NCBI RefSeq assembly: GCF_003344045.1
Contig: NZ_QFWX01000005.1
Coordinates: forward strand, 186,001 to 250,000
From: Marinobacter vulgaris
GTDB taxonomy: Bacteria; Pseudomonadota; Gammaproteobacteria; Pseudomonadales; Oleiphilaceae
Direction: 5' to 3'
DNA: 64,000 nt
The notes under the pieces were generated by a model that was not told where the DNA came from, did no database searches, and saw only the letters and a program-made list of their open reading frames with translations. Shown here one piece after another: positions 47,381-56,798 of the stretch. Each line of letters begins with the position of its first letter. Position 1 is the first letter of the stretch. The translations under genes and the position numbers were made by a program.

Positions 47381-48304
47381 ATGGCAACGCAATGGACCCG
47401 ACGACAGTTCATGGCCGCACTGGCTGCCACCGGCCTTTCAGTTCCCATGCCGGGGTTGATGGCCGCACCTGGCGGGAAGGCCATTACCCGGCCTATCCCG
47501 TCTTCTGGAGAATCCCTGCCCGTGATTGGCATGGGTACCTGGCGCACCTTCAATGTGGGGGGAGATCAGCACCTTGTGAGAGAGCGCACGGAGGTGTTGA
47601 AGACATTTTTCGAGTCGGGCGGCACGCTGGTCGACTCCTCGCCCATGTACGGCTCAGCAGATGACGTGATGGGAGAGGCACTGGACACCCTCAATGCCCA
47701 TGACCAGGTATTTGCTGCCAACAAGATCTGGACCAGCGATGGCGGGGCTACACGAGAGCAGGACGGAGCCTCACGGAGGAAGTGGAGCATTGAGCGCTTT
47801 GATCTGCAGCAGGTGCACAACCTGGTGGCCTGGGAACCTCATCTGGAAACCCTGAAACAGATGAAGGCGGACGGCGATATCCGGTATCTGGGCATCACCA
47901 CCTCCCACGGCCGGCGCCATCGTGATTTGGCGCAGATAATGGAGCAGGAGCCCCTGGATTTTGTGCAGTTGACCTACAACGTATTGGACCGTGAGGCCGA
48001 GCAGCGTCTCTTGCCCCTGGCGAAAGAGCGGGGAATTGCCGTGATTGTCAATCGCCCCTTCCAGGGTGGCAGCCTGTTCCGTCGCTACCAGTCCGAACCA
48101 TTGCCGGGATGGGCGGCAGAAGCAGGATGCGGTAACTGGGCGGAGTTTTTCCTCAAGTTCATCGTGTCCCATCCGGCCGTTACCTGTGCCATTCCGGCGA
48201 CAACCAAAGTGAAGCACATGGAAGAGAACATGGGAGCGCAGTACGGGGACCTTCCGGATGAACAGCAGCGCCGGCGGATGGCTGACTACGTGGCAGGGTT
48301 ATGA
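47381..48304 (+). CDS. Tat-exported aldo/keto reductase
   Basis: The 307-residue protein has a twin-arginine signal (WTRRQFMAALAATGL, residues 5-19) followed by an AKR barrel beginning LPVIGMGTWRTF. The Asp and Tyr positions appear in VDSSPMYGSAD, and the lysine in AANKIW; the usual His region reads DLQQVHNL. The ATG at 47381 has GGAG 8 nt upstream and places the signal at the N-terminus; frames from 47336 or 47351 are less likely. It overlaps the next gene by ATGA. Exported AKRs are uncommon; substrate unknown. Confidence 0.85.
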   Translation: MATQWTRRQFMAALAATGLSVPMPGLMAAPGGKAITRPIPSSGESLPVIGMGTWRTFNVGGDQHLVRERTEVLKTFFESGGTLVDSSPMYGSADDVMGEALDTLNAHDQVFAANKIWTSDGGATREQDGASRRKWSIERFDLQQVHNLVAWEPHLETLKQMKADGDIRYLGITTSHGRRHRDLAQIMEQEPLDFVQLTYNVLDREAEQRLLPLAKERGIAVIVNRPFQGGSLFRRYQSEPLPGWAAEAGCGNWAEFFLKFIVSHPAVTCAIPATTKVKHMEENMGAQYGDLPDEQQRRRMADYVAGL

Positions 48305-48987
48305 CGGGCGTGGACTGGTTCAGCTACTCGCTGTCGGATTTTCTGATGTTCGGGCCGGAGGTGTTTCTCCGGCTCTTTGTTCGTATCAATCAGGATTTCT
48401 GGCCCTGGCAAGGCGTCGCCGTTGTGATGATGCTGCTGATTGCAGGGTTTCTGGTGCGCGGCGATAAGCTGGCGAAGCGGGCCGTCCTGTTATTGCTGGC
48501 GGCGGCCTGGTTGTGGAGCGGTGCAGGCTTCCTGCTGGAATATTACGGGCCCATCAACCTCCCGGCCACCTGGTTTGGCTGGGGATTTATTCTGCAGGCC
48601 GCGCTACTGACGGTGGCAGCCCTGGTATGGCCCTGGGATGGAAATGCCGCCAGGCCTGCACGCCGATGGCGGGCTGGCACTGGCTGGCTGGCGATGACGG
48701 GACTGTTGCCCCTGCTGATGGTGGCCCAGACTGGAAACTGGCAGGCCATTGCGTTGTTCGGGATTGCGCCCGGTGTAACGGTGGCTGCCTCAGTGCCCTG
48801 CCTGTTGCTGTTGCCCAGACGGGTTCGCTGGCTGTTTCTGCTGTTGCCGTTGCTCTGGTCTGTGTTCAGTGCAGCAACTCTGTGGACCCTCGGCACCCGG
48901 TTGGTGTTTGTCCTTCCTGTTGCCACACTGACGCTGACACTGGTGAGCTTCTGGTTCAGTCCCAGGCCGGCGCAAAGTCCGGATTAG
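48301..48987 (+). CDS. DUF6064-family membrane protein
   Basis: The 228-residue inner-membrane protein has about six hydrophobic helices. It starts with a FGPEVFLRLFVRINQDFWPW motif. The pattern matches DUF6064. Translationally coupled (ATGA) to the Tat-exported AKR, with which it may work. The 3' end overlaps the convergent dkgB-like gene by 32 nt. Confidence 0.8.
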   Translation: MTGVDWFSYSLSDFLMFGPEVFLRLFVRINQDFWPWQGVAVVMMLLIAGFLVRGDKLAKRAVLLLLAAAWLWSGAGFLLEYYGPINLPATWFGWGFILQAALLTVAALVWPWDGNAARPARRWRAGTGWLAMTGLLPLLMVAQTGNWQAIALFGIAPGVTVAASVPCLLLLPRRVRWLFLLLPLLWSVFSAATLWTLGTRLVFVLPVATLTLTLVSFWFSPRPAQSPD

Positions 48988-49765
48988 CAATACGCTCACC
49001 GCGGTCGAGTTGGTCGATCTGGGCAATTTCCTCGGCGCTGAGGCCGATCTCGATCGCCTCCAGGTTGGCTTTCTGGTGCTGGGGACGCGTGGATGAGGGA
49101 ATGGGCACCACGCCACGAGAAGCGGTCCAGGCAATGGCAATCTGCGCCGGTGAAGCGTTGTGCTCACGGCCGATACGGATCAGGGTATCGTCTTCCATCA
49201 CTTTGCCCACGGCAAGAGGCATGTAGCCGGTCACGGTAATGCCCAGCTTCTGGGCATGGTCGACCACCTTGCGATTGGCCAGGAACGGATGGACTTCGAC
49301 CTGATTGGTAAAAATGGGTGTATCCCCTAGAATAGCCTTTGCTTGGTCCATCTGGGCACAGGTAAAGTTGGAAATGCCGATGTGCGTTGTCAGCCCTTCC
49401 CGTTGTGCATCCCGCAATGCCCCAAGATATTCTTCCATGGGTACTTCGTCGTCCGGCGACGGCCAGTGGATCAGCGTCAGGTCCACATGGTCGGTTTTAA
49501 GCCGTGCCAGACTGTCGTGCAGGCTGTTGATCAGGTCGCTCCGGTGGAGTTGGTCGTGCCAGATCTTGGTCGTCAGGAAAATCTCGCGCCGCGGTATGCC
49601 ACTGGAGGTAATGCCATCGCCCACTTCAGATTCATTTTCATACATCTGGGCAGTGTCGATATGCCGGTAACCGAGTGAGAGCGCGCTTTTCACGGCGTCT
49701 CTTGCATCATTACCCTTCAGGCGGAATGTCCCCATTCCGATGTTCGGAAGTGTGCTGAATGCCAT
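48956..49765 (-). CDS. dkgB: Aldo/keto reductase, DkgB-like
   Basis: The 269-residue NADPH-dependent AKR starts MAFSTLPNIGMGTF (E. coli DkgB 267). The catalytic tetrad positions appear in HIDTAQMYENE, TKIWHDQL and LIHWPSPDDE, with the NADP end IPSSTRPQHQKANLE. The start at 49765 has AAGGAGG upstream; the reading frame extends to 49990 without further support. Likely substrates are 2,5-diketogluconate, methylglyoxal or other aldehydes. Confidence 0.9.
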   Translation of the reverse strand: MAFSTLPNIGMGTFRLKGNDARDAVKSALSLGYRHIDTAQMYENESEVGDGITSSGIPRREIFLTTKIWHDQLHRSDLINSLHDSLARLKTDHVDLTLIHWPSPDDEVPMEEYLGALRDAQREGLTTHIGISNFTCAQMDQAKAILGDTPIFTNQVEVHPFLANRKVVDHAQKLGITVTGYMPLAVGKVMEDDTLIRIGREHNASPAQIAIAWTASRGVVPIPSSTRPQHQKANLEAIEIGLSAEEIAQIDQLDRGERIANPDFAPAWD

Positions 49766-49888
49766 AGTGGCCTCCTTTGCGAACGTTGTGACTTGTATGT
49801 GGTGCTTGCCCGCTGGTTCTTCAAGTGGCGGCTGGTTATCATACCGGCCCCGAAACACGGCAATCCGACGAACCATCGAGGTCAAATC

Positions 49889-50302
49889 ATGCTGACAGGG
49901 CAGTGCCTTTGCGGCGATATCAAGCTGGAATACGACGGCCCTTTGGGACCGATAGCCCTGTGCCATTGCAGCCAGTGCCGGCGCGCCCATGGCAGTGCGT
50001 TTTCCGCCAGTGCGCCGATCCAGAAAATCCGTGCCCGATTTACCGCGGGTGAGGAACTGATCCGTGAATACGAATCCCGGCCCGGCAAATACCGGGGCTT
50101 CTGCCCGCGTTGTGGTAGCCAGCTTTACAGTCGTGTAGATGCCATCCCTGGTATCCTGCGCCTGCGGGTCGGTATGATCAATGAGCCTCTGGGCAAAGGG
50201 CCGGCCTCACACGTTTACGTCGGTTCCAAGTCGGACTGGTTTGCCATTACCGATAATATTCCCCAGTACGACAAAACCGAAAGAAGCTACGACCCGAACT
50301 GA
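49889..50302 (+). CDS. GFA-family zinc protein
   Basis: The 137-residue protein has the GFA/Mss4-like fold: CLCG at residues 6-9, CHCSQCRRAHGSAF, and CPRCGSQLY, giving two probable zinc sites. It is named after glutathione-dependent formaldehyde-activating enzyme, but most members are uncharacterised. The start at 49889 has GAGG 7 nt upstream. It is divergent from the dkgB-like gene. Confidence 0.88.
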   Translation: MLTGQCLCGDIKLEYDGPLGPIALCHCSQCRRAHGSAFSASAPIQKIRARFTAGEELIREYESRPGKYRGFCPRCGSQLYSRVDAIPGILRLRVGMINEPLGKGPASHVYVGSKSDWFAITDNIPQYDKTERSYDPN

Positions 50303-50312
50303 CGCTGCCGGA

Positions 50313-51437
50313 TCATTCCGCAGGTACTATCCGGTAAACCTTGCCGTCGGAATGGTCTGTCAGTAACCAGAGGGCGCCATCAGGGCCCATCCGTACATCG
50401 CGGATACGTTCGTCCAGGCTTTCCAGAAGATCCTCTTCCTCCACGACTTCCTCGTTTTCGATGCTCAGCCTGACGAGTTTCCGCATCTTCAGGGCTCCTA
50501 CGAACAGGTCGCCCTGCCATTGCGGGAACTCGTCACCGGTGTAGAACGCCATGCCCGACGGAGCGATGGAGGGGTCCCAGTAATGTAGCGGGTCGGTCAC
50601 GCCCTCCATGGTGGTCTTGTCGGTGATGGGTATCCCTGAGTAGTCAATGCCGTAAGTGACGTCTGGCCAGCCATAATTGTTGCCGGCGCGAATGATATTG
50701 ATCTCGTCACCACCCCTGGGGCCATGTTCGTGACTCCAGATTTCGCCGGTTTCCGGGTGAATGGTCATGCCCTGGATATTGCGGTTGCCGTAAGTGAAAA
50801 AGGTGTCGTTTACCGAGGCATCGTCGGTGAATGGATTACCGGGTGCGGGTTGTCCGTCAGTAGTCAGGCGATGAACGCCGCCGGCATCGTCGTCAGTTTG
50901 CTGGGCGCGATCCATCTCGCCGCGGTCACCCACGGCAACATACAGGTTGCCCTCCCGGTCAAATTCCATCCGGCCGGCAAAGTGGCGGCCGGTGCTGCCG
51001 CGGGGCAGGGCCTCGAAAATGACTTCCACATCGGATAACTGATTGCCATCCAGCCTTGCCTTTGCCACCCGTGTGGTCATGCCCTTGCGGCTTATCTTGT
51101 GGGCATAGCTGAGAAACAGGGTCCGATTGTCTTCAAACTCCGGGTGCAGGATCACATCCAGCAGGCCGCCCTGGCCCGACACCACAAGTTCAGGCAATCC
51201 GCTGACCGGTTCATCCACCAGAGCCCCGTCACGGATGATTCGTAACCGCCCCTCCCGTTCAGTAACCAGCATGGAGTCGTCCGGCAGAAACGCCAGGCTC
51301 CATGGGTGTTCAAGGTTCTGTGCCACGGTTTCCAGCTGAAACTCCGCCTTGTCGGACGAAAAGGTTTGCCCAGACAGGGTTGGTGCTGAAACCAGTACAA
51401 AGCTGAGGCCAAGGATCAAACGTGTGCAAGCTCGCAT
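50313..51437 (-). CDS. PQQ-dependent aldose sugar dehydrogenase-like protein
   Basis: The 374-residue secreted protein has a signal peptide (residues 1-23) and a six-bladed propeller typical of YliI/soluble glucose dehydrogenase. Markers include LEHPWSLAFLPDDSMLVTER, the SGQGGLLDVILHPEF block, GNRNIQGMTIHPETGE, and WSHEHGPRGGDEINI. It oxidises aldoses in the periplasm if PQQ is available; no pqq genes are in this window. The start at 51437 follows GGGAGG. Confidence 0.92.
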   Translation of the reverse strand: MRACTRLILGLSFVLVSAPTLSGQTFSSDKAEFQLETVAQNLEHPWSLAFLPDDSMLVTEREGRLRIIRDGALVDEPVSGLPELVVSGQGGLLDVILHPEFEDNRTLFLSYAHKISRKGMTTRVAKARLDGNQLSDVEVIFEALPRGSTGRHFAGRMEFDREGNLYVAVGDRGEMDRAQQTDDDAGGVHRLTTDGQPAPGNPFTDDASVNDTFFTYGNRNIQGMTIHPETGEIWSHEHGPRGGDEINIIRAGNNYGWPDVTYGIDYSGIPITDKTTMEGVTDPLHYWDPSIAPSGMAFYTGDEFPQWQGDLFVGALKMRKLVRLSIENEEVVEEEDLLESLDERIRDVRMGPDGALWLLTDHSDGKVYRIVPAE

Positions 51438-51583
51438 GGGAACCTCCCTTTCTGTTGGCGCCATTCAATACCTGACTGATGTTTGAGAATAGCAGTTGGA
51501 GGGCGCTCCCACGAGGAGTCCTGCCTGCACCGGAATATATAGGACGACAAAAACTCAATGGATCAGTGTTTCTTTCTTTTAAA

Positions 51584-51598
51584 TGATAATGATTCGTA
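51584..51598 (+). promoter_or_regulatory. Fur-like box for TonB receptor
   Basis: TGATAAT-G-ATTCGTA matches 11 of 14 positions of the 7-1-7 Fur motif and lies 55 bp before the siderophore receptor. It shares a 12-nt core (TGATAATGATTC) with the site before the ABC exporter at 60443-60457. Confidence 0.7.
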
Positions 51599-51653
51599 TT
51601 AATATACGCGAACAAGATTAAAACCCAAACTGACCCCAGTAACGGAGCAAAAG

Positions 51654-53831
51654 ATGTCCCGAATTCCGGAACCCCAGTTCCGCCGCAAGGCACTGTTCAC
51701 CGCGATCGTTTGTGCAACCCTGCCGGCTTTCGCTGCTGCCCAGGAGAACCAGGCCACAACACTGGAAGCACTTGAGGTATCCGCTGAACGCGGCCAGGTA
51801 TCCTCCGAGTCCACCGGCAGTTATACCAGTGGCGCAACCACGACCTCCATGAAGATGGAACTCGGCCATCGGGAAACGCCGCAGGCAATAACCGTGGTTA
51901 CCCGCGAGCAGATGGACGATTTTGCCCAAAATGATATCAACGACGTTCTTGAAGGCACTACCGGGGTGACGGTGGAGTCGGTCGAGACGGATCGCACCTA
52001 CTACACCGCCCGTGGTTTTGATATCAACAACTTCCAGTACGATGGTGTCGGCTTGCCGGCGGTCTACGACAACGTCCAGGGCGAACTCGACACCGCATTC
52101 TTTGACAGGGTAGAGGTAGTGCGCGGTGCCAATGGTCTGATGACAGGGTCCGGTAACCCCTCCGCAACTGTTAATTTCATCCGCAAACGTCCGACGGCAG
52201 AGACCAATGCCTCGGTTGCTGTCACCGGGGGATCCTGGGGCCAAAAGCGTATCGTTGGGGATGTATCTGGCGCGGTTTCAGAATCCGGTGCCATCCGTGG
52301 CCGGGTAGTAGCCGGTTATGAGGACAAGGATTCGTACCTGGACCGTTATAGCAACGAGAAGCAAATGTTCTACGGCGTGCTTGAGGCAGATCTGACGGAC
52401 ACCACGCTGCTGACGCTGGGCCACTCCATCCAGACCTCGGATACCGACAGCCCGCTTTGGGGCGCATTGCCGCTGTTCTACACCGACGGCACCGCAACAG
52501 ACTTCGCCCGCTCAACCAGCACCGCCTCGGACTGGTCCTACTGGGATAACACCCAGCACAACAGTTTCGTGGAGTTGCAGCAGGAACTGGCTGGCGGCTG
52601 GCAGGCCAAGGGCACCGTATCCCGGCTGGAGAATGACAGTGAATCAGAGTTGTTCTACCAATACGGTGCGCCGGATTCGCAAACCGGTGAAGGGCTGAGG
52701 GCCTACCCGAGCCAATACGATCTCAACATAGAGCAGTGGGTGATCGATGCCTATGCAACAGGCCCCTTTGAGCTGGCAAATCGGACGCACGAGCTGGTAT
52801 TGGGGGCCACCTGGTCGCGCTCCGAAACGGTGGACGAATCCCGCTATGGTCAAGGTATTGGCAACCTACTTCCACCCCTGAACCAGTGGGACGGTAACTA
52901 CCCCCGGCCGGCCTTCGATAACGGCGTTGATGGATCGGACTGGACAGACCGTGAGACCTCAACCTATACGGCTGCGCGCTGGACCCTGACGGATAACCTG
53001 ACGGCCATTACCGGGCTTCGTCTCACCTGGCTCGATAGCGAAGGCACCAGCTACGGCCTCACAAAAACAACCAGCTATGATGCGGTTGAAACGCCCTACG
53101 CGGGGCTGATCTACGATCTGAGCGACAACCATTCCGTGTACGCCAGTTACACCGAAATCTTCACGCCACAAACCGAGCTGGACATCAACCGCGATCGGCT
53201 GGACCCGATTGATGGCGTCAACTATGAGCTGGGGCTCAAGAGTGAGTTCGTGGATGACCGCGTGAACACCACTGTGGCCCTGTTCCAGACTGAGCAGCAG
53301 AACGTCGCCGAGGCTGCCGGAACGTTGCCAGGCACTCAAGACCCTTATTACCGTGGCATAGACGGTCTCCAGAGCCAGGGTGTTGAGCTTGAGTTTGTCG
53401 GAGACGTGACCGATCGAATTCAGGTATTCGCTGGTTACACCTACATTGACATCGAAGACGCCGATGGCAAATCTGCCAGATCCTTTGTGCCGGAGCACCT
53501 GGCACAGCTGCGGGGCACCTGGAAAGTGCCGGGCGTCGAAGGTCTGGAGGTCGGAAGTCAGGTACGCTGGCAGTCGTCCATCAGTCAGGATCAGGGCGAG
53601 GCCACTACCGGGCCCAACGCCGGCGCGAAGATCGTTACCGAGCAGGAAAGCTATGCGGTGGTGGATCTGATGGCCAGCTACGACTTCGCCCGCGACTGGA
53701 ATGCCACACTCAACGTAAACAATGTCAGCGACGAAAAATACATCGAGAGTCTCAAGAAGTTTGGCGCTTCTGCCCAGGGTTTCTACGGAGAGCCGGCGAA
53801 TGCCAGCCTGACGGTTTCCTGGGTTTACTGA
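51654..53831 (+). CDS. TonB-dependent siderophore receptor, FhuE-like
   Basis: The 725-residue outer-membrane receptor has a signal peptide ending near AFAAAQ (residue 27), then a TonB-box-like LEALEVSA. A plug domain follows (RETPQAITVVTREQMDDF, the VEVVRGANGLMTGSGNPSA block), then a 22-strand barrel. It has no N-terminal signalling (STN) domain. Resemblance to FhuE/FpvA-type ferric hydroxamate or mixed receptors is family-level only. It is likely Fur-controlled and works with the fhuCDB-like operon downstream on the other strand. The C-terminus ends in Tyr rather than Phe. Confidence 0.93.
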   Translation: MSRIPEPQFRRKALFTAIVCATLPAFAAAQENQATTLEALEVSAERGQVSSESTGSYTSGATTTSMKMELGHRETPQAITVVTREQMDDFAQNDINDVLEGTTGVTVESVETDRTYYTARGFDINNFQYDGVGLPAVYDNVQGELDTAFFDRVEVVRGANGLMTGSGNPSATVNFIRKRPTAETNASVAVTGGSWGQKRIVGDVSGAVSESGAIRGRVVAGYEDKDSYLDRYSNEKQMFYGVLEADLTDTTLLTLGHSIQTSDTDSPLWGALPLFYTDGTATDFARSTSTASDWSYWDNTQHNSFVELQQELAGGWQAKGTVSRLENDSESELFYQYGAPDSQTGEGLRAYPSQYDLNIEQWVIDAYATGPFELANRTHELVLGATWSRSETVDESRYGQGIGNLLPPLNQWDGNYPRPAFDNGVDGSDWTDRETSTYTAARWTLTDNLTAITGLRLTWLDSEGTSYGLTKTTSYDAVETPYAGLIYDLSDNHSVYASYTEIFTPQTELDINRDRLDPIDGVNYELGLKSEFVDDRVNTTVALFQTEQQNVAEAAGTLPGTQDPYYRGIDGLQSQGVELEFVGDVTDRIQVFAGYTYIDIEDADGKSARSFVPEHLAQLRGTWKVPGVEGLEVGSQVRWQSSISQDQGEATTGPNAGAKIVTEQESYAVVDLMASYDFARDWNATLNVNNVSDEKYIESLKKFGASAQGFYGEPANASLTVSWVY

Positions 53832-53841
53832 CCTGAAAGTT

Positions 53842-53875
53842 GGGGGTGGGGAATCATTCCCACCCCTCCTTTTGA
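53842..53875 (+). terminator. Intrinsic terminator after siderophore receptor
   Basis: A GC-rich stem (ggggtggggaa / ttcccacccc with one bulged G) and 3-nt loop is followed by tccttttg. It lies 11 nt after the receptor stop. Confidence 0.7.
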
Positions 53876-53901
53876 TTTAACGGCAGAAGGGAGGAAAAGT
53901 A

Positions 53902-54012
53902 ATGACGCCCGAACAGGAAATGATTGAAGGATTAAAGCTGGCTGCAGGTGCCGCCGCGGTTATCGGCCTGGTTGCCATTGGCCTGGCCGTGGGTTCGGCT
54001 GTTGGTGCCTGA
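53902..54012 (+). CDS. 36-residue membrane peptide
   Basis: A small open frame starts MTPEQEMIEGLKLAAG and continues as one hydrophobic, Ala/Gly/Val-rich helix (residues about 14-36), ending VGA. A strong ribosome site GGGAGG lies 7 nt before the ATG. The sequence looks like a single-pass inner-membrane peptide. The last 53 nt overlap the convergent fhuF-like 3' end. It lies after a terminator, so it would need its own promoter or read-through. No family recognised. Confidence 0.6.
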   Translation: MTPEQEMIEGLKLAAGAAAVIGLVAIGLAVGSAVGA

Positions 54013-54781
54013 GGGCTGCAAGTCGCTCCTTGCGATAGACGCCACAGGTGCCGCAATAACCACCCTCGGGTAACAGATACTTCAGGCAGCATCCCTTCCG
54101 TTGCGGAATGGCGGTAGTCTGCCCACCGAACACCGCCGGAATCCAGTCGATAAACTGGTTGGCCTCATTACTGAACTCTCCGAGCCAGCGTTGTGCCAGC
54201 TCGCACACGGCGGCAGGCTCTGCCAGATTCCACACCGCCGAGAATGGCGCACCCAGCCCGAGTCCGATGCTGCTCCAGTAGGCGCCAGGGCTAACCCCCA
54301 GTTTTTGCCTGAACACGGGATACCAGTCACTCGTCTGCTTTCCAAGTGCCTGTAAAAAATCATCTTCGTTGGCGATGTGCGCTCCTGGTATCCGGAACCA
54401 GCGTGAGGTGGCTGCCTCTCCACGCCCGAGAGGGGCAAGAAAGACATGGCGGGGATCGGGCAGGGGAGCCTGGCCATCCAGGAACAGCCTCAGTGTTAGT
54501 GAGGCAATAACGTTCAGAGCCAGATTCTGTTGAAGCACGGAGACCTGGGCCCGGATTGCGCGGGAATCTGCGGCGTGCGGGTAATCTGACTTCACCTGTT
54601 CAATGAGCAGTGCCGGTTGCTGCAGACAGTCCGCAAGAGAAAAGAGGCCACTGTGATCATGGCAGGCTGGCTGAAGAGCCCGGGTAAGAATGGCCTCCCG
54701 GTCCAGCCCGGATGACTCCAAGAGTCGGGCGTAGCGCTCGGCCCAGGCACCTCTGCCACCCGTGCGCTCACTATCGGCCAT
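53960..54781 (-). CDS. fhuF: Siderophore-iron reductase, FhuF-like
   Basis: The 273-residue cytoplasmic protein has the C-terminal FhuF [2Fe-2S] motif C-C-x10-C-x2-C (GCCLKYLLPEGGYCGTCG) near residue 235. FhuF reduces ferric hydroxamates inside the cell to release iron. The upstream domain is consistent in length. It is last in the operon and its start overlaps the permease stop by 11 nt. Confidence 0.9.
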   Translation of the reverse strand: MADSERTGGRGAWAERYARLLESSGLDREAILTRALQPACHDHSGLFSLADCLQQPALLIEQVKSDYPHAADSRAIRAQVSVLQQNLALNVIASLTLRLFLDGQAPLPDPRHVFLAPLGRGEAATSRWFRIPGAHIANEDDFLQALGKQTSDWYPVFRQKLGVSPGAYWSSIGLGLGAPFSAVWNLAEPAAVCELAQRWLGEFSNEANQFIDWIPAVFGGQTTAIPQRKGCCLKYLLPEGGYCGTCGVYRKERLAALRHQQPNPRPGQWQPGR

Positions 54782-56798
54782 GGCGGCTTAATCCCCACAG
54801 GAAATAAACGCCGCCTACCAGCGCAGCCAGCAAGCCGGCCGGCAACTGGTTGGGAAAGACCACAATCCGTGACAGGTAATCCGCCACAGCGAGCAGAAGG
54901 CCACCCACCAGCGCCGCCACAATCATCTGGTGGCCGACGGTTTGTTGCCCCAGAACTCTTGCCAGGTGCGGGGCGATCAGGCCGACAAAACTCAGGGGGC
55001 CGATCACCACCGTCGCCGAGGCGGTCAGCACGGCCGCCAGTAGCAGAAGCAGCAGGCGGACACGAGACACCGAAAGCCCGAGCGACGATGCCGCCGTATC
55101 GCCGAGGGGCAGAATGGTCAATGGGCGCACGACCAACAGCAGTAAGCCGCTGACAAGCACGGTGAAGCCCAACAGGCCGAAAGCCTCGACCTCTGAGACC
55201 AGCCAGGTGGAACCGTACATCCAGTTCAGCAGTTGCGAGGCAACGGTGCCGCCGGAAGCCATCACCAGCCGCAGGCCGGCGTCCATAAACACATACAGCG
55301 CCAGGCCTCCGAGCAGGAGCTGGTTTCCCGCAAAGCGGTGTTTTCGGGCGAGCAGAATCAGCAGCCCCAAGGCGCCGGCCGCACCCAGGGTGGCGCCGCC
55401 CAACTGGCCGAGCCGGCCAACCTCGGCGCCCGAGAGCACAATCAGCACCATGACCAATGCAGCACCACCGCTGATGCCCAGCATTTCCGGGCTGCCCATG
55501 GGATTGCCTGTCATTCTCTGGATCAGTGTGCCGGCCAGCCCCAGTGCGACCCCGGCGAGTATGGCCGCCAGCAACCGCGGACCGCGCCATACCCAAGCCT
55601 CGTTCCATTGTGTTATCGCCGTCCAGTGCCAGCTCTCCAGTCCCGGAGCCCAGCCCATGGAAACAACCACCGTGGCTAAAAGCAATGCAGCGACGATGCC
55701 GGAAACAACCAGGGGTGAGCGGCGTTTGGGCAGGAAACCTGCCGGGCTGGTTTCCTGTCCCGGCATATGGTGGGTGTTCCTGAAACTCTGAAGCGCCAGC
55801 AGAATCACAGGTCCGCCGATCAGCGCGGTGGCGGTGCCCGTGGGGACGAGAGAACCGTCACCCCAGGTGGAAGCCCAGCGTGCCAGGGTATCCGCCAGGA
55901 GCAGCAACCCGCCGCCCATAAGGGTGCTCCACAATAAACGGCTGCCCAGGGTGCGGGCACCCAGCAGCCGGGCCAGTACTGGCGCTGCCAGGCCCACAAA
56001 GGCCACCACGCCAACCCGGCTGACAACCGTGGCCGTCATCAGAACTACCAGAAACAGAGCCAGCGCGCGAATAAGGCCGACCCTGGCACCGAGGGCACTG
56101 GCGGAAGTCTGCCCCAGTTGCAGCAACTGTAGCGGCCGCATCAATAGCAACATCAGAATGGCGAGAACAGCTACGCGTGGCCAGAGCTCGGTAAAGGGGC
56201 CCCAGTTGTTCTGAACCAGGGAGCCTGCGCCCCAGATAAACAGGTTGCCCAGCCATTCGCCCTTGAGCAGCAGGAATGCCATGTTCATGGCACCCAGGAA
56301 GAAGGTAATGACCAGTCCGGCCAGAATCACGGTGACCGGCGAGAAACCCACCCGCCAGGTGAGAGCGATCACCATGCCGATGGCCAGCAGCCCGCCGCCA
56401 ATGGCAGCCAGGTCAGGGCTGAAGGCCAATAGCCCCGGAGCAAACAGCGTCGCGACGGTGATGCCGAACTGGCCGCCGGCCTCAACGCCAAGAGTGGTGG
56501 GAGAGGCCAGCGGGTTACCCAGTATCTGCTGGGTAACGGCCCCGGCCAGCCCCAGCCCGCAGCCTATCAGGATGGCGATGGACACCCGGGGAGCCCAGCT
56601 GTAGTGGGCCAGAACCGAGGAATAGTCCTCGGGATCAAAGGTCCAGAAAGCCGATATCAGAGCACCGAGATCCAGTTCCCCAAACCACGGGACCGAGCTG
56701 GCAATCAGAGCGCCGAACCACAGAATAACCGCCGCCACCGGCAGCTTTACGGGAATAGCAGGGCGCGACCGGGGCAGGCTGGCGGCATCAGCGTACAT
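54771..56798 (-). CDS. fhuB: Fused FecCD-type siderophore permease, FhuB-like
   Basis: The 675-residue inner-membrane permease is made of two tandem FecCD units (about 1-335 and 345-675), giving about 20 helices. Each half has the G-x-x-x-G-R/QxxxxNPLA-type motif: LAGAVTQQILGNPLASPTTLG in the first half, and GLAGTLIQRMTGNPMGSPEM in the second. The EAA-like loops for the ATPase are GLAAPVLARLLG and GLIAPHLARVLG. The fused arrangement is typical of FhuB. It overlaps the binding-protein gene by 11 nt. Confidence 0.95.
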   Translation of the reverse strand: MYADAASLPRSRPAIPVKLPVAAVILWFGALIASSVPWFGELDLGALISAFWTFDPEDYSSVLAHYSWAPRVSIAILIGCGLGLAGAVTQQILGNPLASPTTLGVEAGGQFGITVATLFAPGLLAFSPDLAAIGGGLLAIGMVIALTWRVGFSPVTVILAGLVITFFLGAMNMAFLLLKGEWLGNLFIWGAGSLVQNNWGPFTELWPRVAVLAILMLLLMRPLQLLQLGQTSASALGARVGLIRALALFLVVLMTATVVSRVGVVAFVGLAAPVLARLLGARTLGSRLLWSTLMGGGLLLLADTLARWASTWGDGSLVPTGTATALIGGPVILLALQSFRNTHHMPGQETSPAGFLPKRRSPLVVSGIVAALLLATVVVSMGWAPGLESWHWTAITQWNEAWVWRGPRLLAAILAGVALGLAGTLIQRMTGNPMGSPEMLGISGGAALVMVLIVLSGAEVGRLGQLGGATLGAAGALGLLILLARKHRFAGNQLLLGGLALYVFMDAGLRLVMASGGTVASQLLNWMYGSTWLVSEVEAFGLLGFTVLVSGLLLLVVRPLTILPLGDTAASSLGLSVSRVRLLLLLLAAVLTASATVVIGPLSFVGLIAPHLARVLGQQTVGHQMIVAALVGGLLLAVADYLSRIVVFPNQLPAGLLAALVGGVYFLWGLSRHGR

